Source: UA16 sp002292325 (GTDB taxonomy: Bacteria > Bacteroidota > Bacteroidia > Flavobacteriales_D > Sanyastnellaceae). From it: DNA of 64,000 nt. Below the pieces are notes generated by a model, which was given only the letters and a program-made list of their open reading frames with translations, was not told the origin of the DNA and made no database searches. The DNA lies in NCBI GenBank assembly GCA_943788645.1, contig CALSRC010000005.1:80386-144385 (forward strand), read 5' to 3'. Positions 25,625 through 33,373 of the stretch are shown piece after piece (the stretch's first letter is position 1; every line of letters begins with the position of its first letter). The position numbers were made by a program, and so were the translations under genes.

Positions 25625-26009
25625 CGTTTGCACCCTTTCTTGATTTTCCAACCACGGCACGACACCGTTGCCGTCTAACACATACCCTTCTTCGTAGCAC
25701 ATGATTGCCATGCGACCATCATGCAAGGTGAGGACATGCGTATGAAAATTGAAATCAAACCCTTTTCCTCCTTAGCCAGAAAGCCCTGTCCTCGGAGTTC
25801 GTCGAGAAGGTCTTCATGTTTTCTCTCATCCGGATCAGCAAAGACCGATTGCGGTGTAAAATTTGATCGACACCACGCTTGATGAGATGCAACTGATTGT
25901 TGCTTCTGAAATAACGCACGCGGCACCGATCATCACAATACAACTTATCGCTCCTGCCCTTTAATCTCTCTCCGCAGTCCTTGCATCTAAGTGCTTTAAT
26001 CTTAAACAT
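25610..26009 (-). pseudogene. Zinc-ribbon family small protein, broken by two frameshifts
   Basis: The N-terminal frame starts at the ATG at 26009 (MFKIKALRCKDCGERLKGRS, then a YCDDRCR pair: a CxxC...CxxxC zinc ribbon found in a family of about 120-residue Bacteroidota proteins). It runs through VDQILHRNRSLL and is then lost. A second frame continues with ADPDERKHEDLLDELRGQGF, and a third frame gives KGFDFNFHTHVLTLHDGR, MAIMCYEEGYVLDG and stops at 25610. The second and third frames carry what the family shows after the zinc ribbon (a GFxFxYFT..., then FCYxxGY), so two indels within about 120 bases disrupt one gene. The disruption may be a sequencing artefact. Function of the family unknown. 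Confidence 0.6.
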
Positions 26010-26082
26010 GTCTGCAATAAAAAAACACAGTAAACACCTTCGAATGAGCTGTTTACGAACGCGAGTCAAGAATTAACAGTCG

Positions 26083-26907
26083 TCAGGTTTCGATCCGTCT
26101 TATCAACTCGGTGAACAATTGTGTCAGCAGAGGTTCGGCGGTTTGAGCCACTTCAATTACTTCGTTCAAATCAAAGGGAGCTAACTTTTCGGGGTTGCAC
26201 TCATCGGTGAGCACGCTCACCGCCGCGCAAGGCATTTGCATATGAGCAGCTGCAATGACTTCGGGTACCGTGGACATGCCAACAGCATCAGCACCAATCA
26301 GTTTGAGGTGACGGTACTCTGCGCGGGTCTCCAATTGAGGCCCGGCAACACTTACATACACTCCCGTGTAAAGTGGAATGTCTTGAGAACGGGCCACATC
26401 GAACATCATGGAGCTCAATTCCGCATCATAAGGCGCACACATATCAGGAAAACGATCACCTAAGAAATCTAAGTTTGGACCCCGCAAAGGATTCTCAGGC
26501 AAAAGGTTGATGTGATCCTCGATGCACATCAACGTACCTTTTTTCATGTCTGGATTCAGACTTCCTGCCGCATTGGATATCAGCAAGGCCTCGGCTCCCA
26601 GCATTTTAGAGATACGAACTGGTTTCACCACTTGTTCCATGCTGTACCCCTCATAAAAGTGAAATCGACCTTGCCATGCAAGCACACGCTTACCAGCCAA
26701 ATTCCCGTATATCAATTTACCAAAGTGGAACTCAACCGTGGCCACTGGCAAATGCGGAATCATGCTGTAACTCCATTCAGAAATCACATCAATGTTGTGC
26801 ACCAAGCCCCCCAGCCCGGTGCCCAAGACGATCGCCACATCCACTTGATCGATTCCACGCTCCTTCAAATAGGCAACGGAGGCCTCTAATTCTTCCTGTA
26901 CATCCAT
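26083..26907 (-). CDS. punA: Purine nucleoside phosphorylase
   Basis: The 274-residue trimeric-type PNP splits (deoxy)inosine or guanosine with phosphate into base and (deoxy)ribose-1-phosphate for purine salvage. The start is set at the ATG at 26907 (MDVQEELEASVAYLKE), which matches the family N-terminus; the frame upstream is an artefact that crosses the divergent gene. Key segments: VAIVLGTGLGGL, WQGRFHFYEGYSMEQVV, LLISNAAGSLNPDMKKG, YVSVAGPQLETRAEYR, GADAVGMSTVPEVIAA and SVLTDECNPE, which hold the phosphate-site Gly/Ser, His, Glu and purine-binding residues. It is divergent from the 3-hydroxyacyl-CoA dehydrogenase. Confidence 0.93.
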   Translation of the reverse strand: MDVQEELEASVAYLKERGIDQVDVAIVLGTGLGGLVHNIDVISEWSYSMIPHLPVATVEFHFGKLIYGNLAGKRVLAWQGRFHFYEGYSMEQVVKPVRISKMLGAEALLISNAAGSLNPDMKKGTLMCIEDHINLLPENPLRGPNLDFLGDRFPDMCAPYDAELSSMMFDVARSQDIPLYTGVYVSVAGPQLETRAEYRHLKLIGADAVGMSTVPEVIAAAHMQMPCAAVSVLTDECNPEKLAPFDLNEVIEVAQTAEPLLTQLFTELIRRIET

Positions 26908-26958
26908 GGCCCGAAGGTACGAGGGCAATTTCAAATGCATTCTTCCGAACTTAGTCCC

Positions 26959-28140
26959 ATGAAAAAGGAAAAGGAATGCATTGGGATCGTCGGCGCTGGA
27001 GCGATGGGCTCGGGCATCGCTCAAATTGCTGCGCAATCCGGACACTCGGTAGTCTTGGTCGATCAAAACGATAGCGCACTTCAAAAGAGCGAAGATGCGC
27101 TTGCTTCTGTAGCCAATCGCTTGGTGGCAAAGGACCGCTGGACAATGGAGTTTAGTCATGAAGTGCAGCGGTCCATCACACGGACTACGGACTGGAATCA
27201 ACTGGCTCCCTGCACCTGGGTTATTGAGGCCATCGTGGAAGATTTAGACGTGAAAACAGAAGTCTTTCAAAAGCTCGAAACATTGGTCGATTCTAAAGCT
27301 ATCTTGGCTTCCAACACGTCCTCACTGTCACTTACTGCCATAGCGGGTCAGCTCAGTCATCCAGAACGTTTTGTCGGATTGCACTTTTTCAATCCTGCTC
27401 CATTGATGGCTTTGGTAGAAGTAATTCCCGCGTTGCAAACGGAGCCCAGTTTGGTGAAACGCGCCAAGCTGCAAATGGAGGCTTGGGGAAAAACTCCCGT
27501 CGTGGCCAAGGATACTCCAGGGTTTATCGTCAACCGTGTGGCTCGACCGTTCTACGGAGAAGCTTTGCGAATCGTGGAAGAAGGATTGGCCTCTCCACAG
27601 ACGGTTGATGCTGCTATGAAAGCGTCCGGGTTCCGCATGGGGCCATTCGAATTGATGGATTTAATTGGCAACGACGTGAATTACGCTGTCACACAATCCG
27701 TCTTTGAGGCCTTTTATTATGACCCGAGGTACCGTCCAAGTTTAATTCAGAAACAACATGTCGATGCAGGTTGGCTGGGACGCAAGTCTGGAAAAGGCTA
27801 TTATCTGTATGAAACAAGTCCAATCGAAACCGATGCCGTCGAAACCGAAGCATTTGGTTGGATTTCAGAACGCATTATTGCCCTGCTCATCAATGAGGCA
27901 GCCGATGCATTTTATTTGAATATTGCCACAGCTGCCGATCTTGATACCGCCATGACACGCGGCGTAAATTACCCGAAAGGTCTGTTGGCATGGGCCAATG
28001 AACGAGGCATCGGCCCGACATTGAAGGTCTTGGAAGGCTTGCAGGAACTTTATGGAGAAGACCGCTATCGCCCCAGCATACTGCTGAAACGCATGGCTGT
28101 CAATCAAGAAGCTTTTCAATTGGATGCTACCAACGCCTGA
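26959..28140 (+). CDS. 3-hydroxyacyl-CoA dehydrogenase
   Basis: The 393-residue NAD-dependent enzyme has IGIVGAGAMGSGIAQIAAQS near the N-terminus (a GxGxMG dinucleotide motif). NTSSLSLTAIA and GLHFFNPAPLMALVEVIP follow; the latter holds the catalytic His that pairs with a Glu. TPGFIVNRVARPFYGEALRI and GFRMGPFELMDLIGNDVNY belong to the first C-terminal substrate domain, and a second copy follows (LINEAADAFYLNIATAADLD, RGVNYPKGLLAWA), which is the PaaH/two-domain form. It oxidises 3-hydroxyacyl-CoA in beta-oxidation or phenylacetate breakdown. The ATG at 26959 is preferred over 26935. It sits near the thiolase gene. Confidence 0.92.
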   Translation: MKKEKECIGIVGAGAMGSGIAQIAAQSGHSVVLVDQNDSALQKSEDALASVANRLVAKDRWTMEFSHEVQRSITRTTDWNQLAPCTWVIEAIVEDLDVKTEVFQKLETLVDSKAILASNTSSLSLTAIAGQLSHPERFVGLHFFNPAPLMALVEVIPALQTEPSLVKRAKLQMEAWGKTPVVAKDTPGFIVNRVARPFYGEALRIVEEGLASPQTVDAAMKASGFRMGPFELMDLIGNDVNYAVTQSVFEAFYYDPRYRPSLIQKQHVDAGWLGRKSGKGYYLYETSPIETDAVETEAFGWISERIIALLINEAADAFYLNIATAADLDTAMTRGVNYPKGLLAWANERGIGPTLKVLEGLQELYGEDRYRPSILLKRMAVNQEAFQLDATNA

Positions 28141-28892
28141 TGCTGTGGAGTGTATGGGTCTGAATCCCATCCCGTACAATTCCATTTTCCGTCAACTCAT
28201 CTGAGCGAACCTCGCCGGCTGCATGGATGATGTTCCCTGGAGAAGTTAACATTCCGACATGAACGACGCGTTCTTCGGAATTTTGGAAAAATGCCAAATC
28301 TCCAGCTTGTCGATCCTGGATGTCCACCGTTTCGCCTATCCAACTTTGATCGCTCGCATCCCTGGGGACTGACCTACCCATTAATTGAAAGGTCACCTGG
28401 ATGAGGCCTGAACAGTCCATTCCGAACAAGCTTTTACCGCCCCATAAGTATGGCGTCCCCATAAATTGAATAGCCGCATCCAGAGGTTTAGCATGGGCAC
28501 CCAAAGCGACGTCCAAGTCATCCAATGGTTGCAAAGTCCACAGGCCTAGCTTCCATGAATCATGTTCATCAAGCACCAACTGGCTCCCTGAAGGAAGCTC
28601 GAGCTGAACCCCATCTTCACGCAACCAACTGCTCACAGGAGCTTGCAGGAGGCAACGCCTCTCTGAAAGGGAATCCGGTAAGGGCCCATTGTTTTGCATC
28701 GGTCCACCCCTTGTAGCCATCTGTCACCAGTTCCACTTCTATCCAATCCCCTGTTCCAATTTGCTGTACAATGCATCGTTCGCCGGCCAATGCTTGAGTA
28801 GACATCTCAGCCCGATCGCTTGCAGCCACTCGCAAAGGCGCAAGAGGAACACACACTTCAACTGTCGAGCCTACCTTCAAAGAATCCGGCAT
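28127..28892 (-). pseudogene. C40 (NlpC/P60) cell-wall peptidase, split by one frameshift
   Basis: Two overlapping frames together make one protein. The first (28892 down to about 28690) holds an SH3-like start: PLRVAASDRAEMSTQALAGE and ELVTDGYKGWTDAKQW. The second (about 28690 down to 28127) continues with LSERRCLLQAPVSSWLRED and then the NlpC/P60 core: FMGTPYLWGGKSLFGMDCSG (catalytic Cys), VPRDASDQ, AGDLAFFQ, VVHVGM (catalytic His) and IIHAAGEVR. Such gamma-D-glutamyl peptidases trim peptidoglycan stem peptides. The frames switch near GGGCCC at about 28690, a single indel. Whether the disruption is genuine is open; nearby coding quality is high. Confidence 0.7.
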
Positions 28893-28895
28893 ACG

Positions 28896-30074
28896 TTAGA
28901 TCAATTCGAGCATTAACGCGGATGCGCCTCCACCGCCATTGCAAATTCCGGCGCCGCCTTTTTTCAATCCGTGCTGCTGAAGTGCGTGAATCAACGTAAC
29001 AACAATGCGACTGCCGCTTGACCCCAAGGGGTGACCAAGTGAAACCGCCCCACCGTTTACATTGACCTTTTCTGCGTCGAGGCCTAATAAGTTCACATTG
29101 ACAATTCCAACTACGGCGAATGCTTCATTCAACTCCCATAAATCAACGTCAGCAGTATCCCAACCCGCCTTTTTTAGTGCAATGGGCACGGCCTTAGCAG
29201 GAGCCGTCGTGAACCATTCGGGCGCATGTGCTGCATCAGCAGTAGAAACAATTCGTGCCAGCGGTTTCCAACCATTGGCCTCAACGGCCTCAGCCGATGC
29301 CAAAACCAATGCACTTGCCCCATCATTAAGCGTAGAGGCATTCGCGGCGGTCACGGTGCCATCCTTTTGAAAAGCTGGACGCAGCGATCGGATTTTCTCC
29401 ATTTTGACCTGGCTAAATTCTTGGTCCGTATCCACTACCAAGTCATCTCCACGGCGTTGTGGAACCGCTACTGGAATTACCTCATTCTTAAAGGCACCAT
29501 TCGCCCAAGCATTGGCAGAACGCTCGTAGCTTTCAACTGCAAAATCATCTTGAGTTTCACGGGAAATGGCGTGGTCTTTGGCGCATAGCTCCGCACAATT
29601 CCCCATATGCGTGGCATTGTATACATCGGTCAATCCATCAAGTAACATGCCATCCTGCATCTTCATGTCCCCAAATTTGTTTCCATTTCGGCCCAGGAAG
29701 TAATGTGGAACTTGGCTCATGTTTTCCATTCCGCCGGCAACAGCAACATCGATGTCTCCGGAAGCGATGGCTTGAACAGCCAATGCAATGGACTTCATGC
29801 CACTTGCACAAACCTTATTGACCGTTGTGCACGGCACATCCTGAGGAATCCCACCTTTCATGGCGGCTTGGCGCGCTGGTGCCTGTCCCAATCCAGCTTG
29901 CAACACGTTGCCCATGAATACTTCCTGAACTGCTTCAGGTGCCACTCCCCCGCTTTCCAATGCTCCACGAATTGCTGTTGCTCCAAGGTCCGTTGCAGAA
30001 ACCGATGAGAAAGCCCCCAAAAAGCTTCCCATTGGCGTTCTGACTGCCGACACAACATAAACTGACTTGCTCAT
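28896..30074 (-). CDS. atoB: Acetyl-CoA C-acetyltransferase (thiolase)
   Basis: The 392-residue enzyme joins or splits acetyl-CoA units (acetoacetyl-CoA thiolase or beta-ketothiolase). It opens VYVVSAVRTPMGSFLGAFSS. The nucleophile Cys lies in TTVNKVCASGMKSIALAVQA (about residues 82-101). VNVNGGAVSLGHPLGSSGSR near 337-356 supplies the catalytic His, and ICNGGGGASALMLEL at the C-terminus supplies the second Cys. The length is standard (about 390). With the 3-hydroxyacyl-CoA dehydrogenase and HMG-CoA lyase in the same window it points to acyl-CoA breakdown or the C4 acetoacetyl node. The gap to the next gene upstream is about 290 bases. Confidence 0.94.
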   Translation of the reverse strand: MSKSVYVVSAVRTPMGSFLGAFSSVSATDLGATAIRGALESGGVAPEAVQEVFMGNVLQAGLGQAPARQAAMKGGIPQDVPCTTVNKVCASGMKSIALAVQAIASGDIDVAVAGGMENMSQVPHYFLGRNGNKFGDMKMQDGMLLDGLTDVYNATHMGNCAELCAKDHAISRETQDDFAVESYERSANAWANGAFKNEVIPVAVPQRRGDDLVVDTDQEFSQVKMEKIRSLRPAFQKDGTVTAANASTLNDGASALVLASAEAVEANGWKPLARIVSTADAAHAPEWFTTAPAKAVPIALKKAGWDTADVDLWELNEAFAVVGIVNVNLLGLDAEKVNVNGGAVSLGHPLGSSGSRIVVTLIHALQQHGLKKGGAGICNGGGGASALMLELI

Positions 30075-30120
30075 TCTTTTTTCTTTTGCACAAATTTAAC
30101 GGCATTTGGTTCCCCAATCT

Positions 30121-30213
30121 ATGGCTGATGCTGAGTTTGGCACAATCCTTGGATTTCCATCAGCATTAACATCACTCGCACACAAAGCGTCAAGTGAATT
30201 TGGTTTAGGTTAA
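30121..30213 (+). CDS. Possible small ORF, 30 aa, directly before a terminator
   Basis: ATG at 30121 to TAA at 30213 encodes 30 residues (MADAEFGTILGFPSALTSLA, then HKASSEFGLG). The stop codon lies two bases before a hairpin with an eight-pair stem (30216-30243), the layout of a short gene with its own terminator. No clear ribosome-binding site and no recognised family. The interval 30075-30367 otherwise holds only that terminator and no recognisable RNA gene. Low confidence. Confidence 0.25.
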   Translation: MADAEFGTILGFPSALTSLAHKASSEFGLG

Positions 30214-30215
30214 GC

Positions 30216-30243
30216 AAAGCACCGGGAAACGTCCTGGTGCTTT
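30216..30243 (+). terminator. Intrinsic terminator hairpin
   Basis: AAAGCACC and GGTGCTTT pair over 8 bp with a 12-base loop, followed by a T-rich stretch (GTTCGTTTT). It is the same stem sequence as the terminator at 30585-30611. It follows the possible 30-residue ORF at 30121. Confidence 0.6.
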
Positions 30244-30367
30244 GTTCGTTTTACAATTCACTGAAATACAACACGATACTAGTTCACCCTACTCCTTTTC
30301 CGGCTTCAATTGCAACAAAATCAGGTTGAACATCGTAGGAAAGAATCGATTCTAACTCTTCGAACTC

Positions 30368-30553
30368 ATGTCCATCTCCGGTATCCCTATCATGCACTCA
30401 CCAACCGCGCTTGAGCAATATAAATCGCTCATTCGTCATGTGCATGCGGAACCGGTCATGATCCGAAGAGCGATGCGAATTGCATTTCGCAATCTCAATC
30501 CCAAGGAGTCCGTTGAACTTCGGGATTGGCTTCAAAACCGGTATCAGTTGTAG
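30368..30553 (+). CDS. Small hypothetical protein (61 aa)
   Basis: This 61-residue basic protein (MSISGIPIMHSPTALEQYKS, then MRIAFRNLNPKESVELRDWL, ending QNRYQL) has a soluble helical look. It is isolated on the plus strand, with the terminator at 30585 just 32 bases after the stop, which supports a real transcription unit. No domain is recognised. The terminator-like hairpin at 30216 lies upstream, so the unit is self-contained (about 350 bases). The start at 30368 is the first ATG; the ATG of IMHSPTAL at 30392 is also possible. Confidence 0.5.
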   Translation: MSISGIPIMHSPTALEQYKSLIRHVHAEPVMIRRAMRIAFRNLNPKESVELRDWLQNRYQL

Positions 30554-30584
30554 TCAGAAACTCGCGCTTCTAAGCACGATTGCC

Positions 30585-30611
30585 AAAGCACCTCAATTCA
30601 GGTGCTTTTTT
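30585..30611 (+). terminator. Intrinsic terminator hairpin
   Basis: AAAGCACCT and AGGTGCTTT form a 9-bp stem with a 6-base loop, followed by six T in a row. It ends the 61-residue hypothetical gene and overlaps the end of the convergent RluA-like gene. Confidence 0.8.
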
Positions 30612-31527
30612 CTGTTTGGCGTGGGGACTTTTTCCAATTCGGTTGCGCCTTCGGGCCCTTACCCCCTTTCATCAAATTCAAAAATGGCTGAGGTACGCGT
30701 GATTTGATCTGGATGACTTGGTCATTGGGTCCAATCACATCCACCCCAAAAAGGTGCAGGCCCGAACGATCCATAGGATCAGCCGCTTCTTTGCCTTTGC
30801 CAACCAACATACACTGTTGACGCCTCAATCCAGCCATCAGCATTGGGATGTCCTCAAAACCAATCTCCATTTTCAACATGGTGTGTGCTGATGTTGCCCG
30901 CATCGTTCGATACGGAACCTCGCGAACGGTGCGCTTCTTCTTCCCTTCTTCATCTGCAAAGCAGACGAGTACATCGTCAGCAGGCAAATGTCCCTCGACT
31001 ACAACGTAAAGTTTACGTGTAAAATCAGTCCAGTTCGTTTGCAAGTGTTTGCGCCAGATTAAGTTCTTGGCAATGATGGAAATCCCAGAAGATTCTTTTT
31101 CAATGCGATTGACAAACTGGATGCTTTCACACTCTGGCCTCGCCTTTTCCATCCATGTTTTCATGGCTGTAAAAGACGTCTTCACCTGTGGCTTAGGTGA
31201 CGCAAAGACCATGCCGGCAGGTTTGACATAGGCCAAAATATTGTCATCCTCGAATACCACCTCATATGGAGCCTTCTCCGCTTTATCGGTAACCGGTTTT
31301 GCCCCTCCGAGATTGAAATCTTTCACTGCCTTTTTTGACTGCAGGGCCTTCCATGTTACCGTTTGATTCGCCAAAAGATTGGCAGAAGGAATTCGAAGTG
31401 GCTTGCCATCCACAGCAACTGCTCCTCCCTTAATAGCAGTCCGTGCTCTTGTGCGAGTGGAATACTGTCCGTGCTCCATTAAAAATTCAAGCAACGTCGT
31501 GGGCTCAGAAACCTGCTTACTTTCCAT
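30598..31527 (-). CDS. RluA-family pseudouridine synthase-like protein, catalytic Asp replaced
   Basis: The 309-residue protein has an S4 RNA-binding domain (residues about 10-62, LLEFLMEHGQYSTRTRARTA and GGAVAVDGKPLRIPSA) and a pseudouridine synthase core (YEVVFEDDNILAYVKPAGMV, then RKLYVVVEGHLPADD). The catalytic loop that should read HRLDxxTSG is VNRIEKESSGISIIAK here: Asp is changed to Glu (GAA codon) and His to Asn. True synthases need that Asp to attack the base, so this protein may bind RNA without catalysis or use Glu at reduced rate. The rest of the fold is intact. Confidence 0.75.
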   Translation of the reverse strand: MESKQVSEPTTLLEFLMEHGQYSTRTRARTAIKGGAVAVDGKPLRIPSANLLANQTVTWKALQSKKAVKDFNLGGAKPVTDKAEKAPYEVVFEDDNILAYVKPAGMVFASPKPQVKTSFTAMKTWMEKARPECESIQFVNRIEKESSGISIIAKNLIWRKHLQTNWTDFTRKLYVVVEGHLPADDVLVCFADEEGKKKRTVREVPYRTMRATSAHTMLKMEIGFEDIPMLMAGLRRQQCMLVGKGKEAADPMDRSGLHLFGVDVIGPNDQVIQIKSRVPQPFLNLMKGGKGPKAQPNWKKSPRQTEKST

Positions 31528-31577
31528 GGCGCGAAGGTACTTAAAGCGAGCTCATCGCCGACCAAAGGACACCTCCC

Positions 31578-32309
31578 TTATGCCTCTGAATCGTCCGTAG
31601 CCGAGCTCATCGTATGAAACACGTTCTGAACGTCATCATCTTCCTCCAACCGCTCGATGAGCTTCTCCACCTCAGCCGTCTCTTCAGCACCTAACTCTTT
31701 GGTGATATTGGGAATGCGTTCCAAACCCGACTCCAAGATTTCCATGCCATCTCCTTCCAATTTGGACTGAAGCTGCCCAAAGGATTCAAACGTACCTGTG
31801 ATAACGAGCGCGTCCTCGTCCAAGCCAATTTCTTCCGCACCGAAATCAATCAATTCCAACTCTAATTCCTCGGCGTCCTGTCCTTCGGATTTGATTTTAA
31901 AAAAACACACTTGGTCAAACATAAACTCAACGGAACCTGAGGTACCCAGGTTACCATTGCACTTGTTAAAATGGCTGCGAACGTTCGCAACAGTTCGGTT
32001 GTTGTTGTCCGTGGCTGTCTCAACAAAAACTGCAATTCCATGCGGGGCATACCCTTCAAAATTCACTTCTTTGAAATCTGAGGTGTCCTTATCCGTCGCT
32101 TTTTTGATCGCCCGTTCTACATTGTCCTTCGGCATGTTGGCCGCACGGCAGTTTTGCAAAACCGCGCGCAAGCGTGGATTCATTTCTGGATCAGCTCCGT
32201 TGCCCTCCCTGATGGCAATGATGATGTCTTTATTGAGTCGCGCAAAAGTCTTGGACATGGCTGCCCAACGCTTAAACTTTCTCGCTTTCCTGAATTCAAA
32301 TGCTCTGCC
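31578..32309 (-). CDS. yebC: YebC/PmpR-family transcriptional regulator or translation factor
   Basis: The 243-residue protein starts at MGRAFEFRKARKFKRWAAMS; the longer frame to 32381 is rejected because it lacks the family's opening MGR. The segments TDKDTSDFKEVNFEGYAPHG (near 80-99), AVFVETATDNNNRTVANVRS and FNKCNGNLGTSGSVEFMFD are diagnostic of YebC. The C-terminus is acidic (IERLEEDDDVQNVFHTM). YebC proteins act as DNA-binding regulators (PmpR) or, in some bacteria, relieve ribosome stalling at proline stretches. It is separated from the RluA-like gene by 50 bases and divergent from the cytochrome-motif lipoprotein gene. Confidence 0.92.
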   Translation of the reverse strand, partial: GRAFEFRKARKFKRWAAMSKTFARLNKDIIIAIREGNGADPEMNPRLRAVLQNCRAANMPKDNVERAIKKATDKDTSDFKEVNFEGYAPHGIAVFVETATDNNNRTVANVRSHFNKCNGNLGTSGSVEFMFDQVCFFKIKSEGQDAEELELELIDFGAEEIGLDEDALVITGTFESFGQLQSKLEGDGMEILESGLERIPNITKELGAEETAEVEKLIERLEEDDDVQNVFHTMSSATDDSEA

Positions 32310-32447
32310 CATTGCTTGACCTTTCCGCAAATATCGCAAACTCTTGCCAACGTCGGCATCAAAGAGCCCATCATTGCTCACGCAGAGCTAGAAGCAATCG
32401 CACTGTTTTCATTGGCTTTTATCCAACTTGCGCAATTATATTTGAAC

Positions 32448-32825
32448 ATGCAACGAACTCGATCATTCCTGCACAACTTTTGTGGGATCATACTGTTTGT
32501 GCTTGCTCTGCAAGGATGCCAATACGAATCGGAAGATGCACTCTTTGGACCGGGATGCCCCGATCGCATCGCATCGTATGATGCATTCGTAGAAACCATA
32601 ATTACCAGCCGCTGTTCAGGTTGTCATAGCGGAAGTAACCCCGAAGGCGGACTCATGCTCACAGCTTACCAAGAGGTCAAAACCGCCGCATTAAATGGTC
32701 AACTCCTCGAGCGAATCGAGTTGCCTCCATCAAACTCCGCCTCCATGCCGCCCAATGGGAGCTTGGATACCTGTGATGTTCAATTGATTCGAAGTTGGAT
32801 CGACTCCGGGGCTCCCGAATTTTAA
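32448..32825 (+). CDS. Lipoprotein with a c-type haem motif (CXXCH)
   Basis: The 125-residue lipoprotein starts at 32448 (MQRTRSFLHNFCGIILFVLA), with a lipobox ALQGC giving a lipidated Cys near residue 24. The motif CSGCH at about residues 60-64 (TSRCSGCHSGSNPEGG) is a c-type haem attachment site, and the C-terminus carries the Planctomycete-cytochrome-like end (SMPPNGSLDTCDVQLIRSWI) with a Met that may be the second axial ligand. It is probably a small periplasm-facing cytochrome. It is the first gene of a four-gene plus-strand run with YceI and two barrel proteins. Electron partner unknown. Confidence 0.78.
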   Translation: MQRTRSFLHNFCGIILFVLALQGCQYESEDALFGPGCPDRIASYDAFVETIITSRCSGCHSGSNPEGGLMLTAYQEVKTAALNGQLLERIELPPSNSASMPPNGSLDTCDVQLIRSWIDSGAPEF

Positions 32826-32830
32826 TCGTT

Positions 32831-33370
32831 ATGAAAAACACCTTTCTATTGTGCTTCTTCCTGATGGCTGCATCCAGTGCGTTCAGCCAGAAATACATGA
32901 CGCGGGAAGGAACGGTCAAGTTCTTTTCTTCCACTCCCATTGAGGACATCGAAGCCACCAATAATCAAGCAACTGGACTGATCACAGACGAAGGTGCCTT
33001 TGCCTTCCGGGTACCTGTTCTCGCATTTCGATTCGAAAAGGCATTGATGGAAGAGCATTTTAATGAGAATTACATGGAATCCACTTTGCACCCCAATGGT
33101 TCCTTTGAAGGCCGTATCACCGACTGGAATCAAGGCCTGAAAGACGGCATGTGGCACGAGGTAACAGCTGCAGGAGCATTGATTGTTCACGGAGTTGAAC
33201 AAGCCCGCACCATTCCTTCAAAGTTGATGTGGAATGGGATTGGATGGGAGATTGAATCCAACTTCAAAATCGCTCCGGCCGACCATAGCATCCCCATCCC
33301 AAAATTGGTCAGAAATAAAATCGCAACCTCGTTGGATGTCCAAATCCAAGCTGTTCTAAATCCTCGCTAG
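32831..33370 (+). CDS. YceI-like exported protein
   Basis: The 179-residue secreted protein starts at 32831 with signal peptide MKNTFLLCFFLMAASSAFSQ. The mature part matches the YceI lipocalin-like fold: EGTVKFFSSTPIEDIEATNN at the start, then FRVPVLAFRFEKALMEEHFN (the usual FxIxxxSFxFxxxLMxEHFN pattern) and EGRITDWNQGL, with KIAPADHSIPIPKLVRNKIA near the end. YceI proteins bind polyisoprenoid or amphiphilic molecules in the periplasm. It follows the cytochrome-motif lipoprotein by 5 bases and precedes the DUF5777 barrel by 3 bases, so the genes form one operon. Confidence 0.85.
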   Translation: MKNTFLLCFFLMAASSAFSQKYMTREGTVKFFSSTPIEDIEATNNQATGLITDEGAFAFRVPVLAFRFEKALMEEHFNENYMESTLHPNGSFEGRITDWNQGLKDGMWHEVTAAGALIVHGVEQARTIPSKLMWNGIGWEIESNFKIAPADHSIPIPKLVRNKIATSLDVQIQAVLNPR

Positions 33371-33373
33371 AGC

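Noticed and set aside
26908..27201. N-terminal extension of the purine nucleoside phosphorylase frame
   Set aside because: Overlaps the divergent dehydrogenase gene and lacks family similarity.
32154..32447. N-terminal extension of the haem-motif lipoprotein frame
   Set aside because: It runs antisense through yebC and would bury the signal peptide; start set at 32448.
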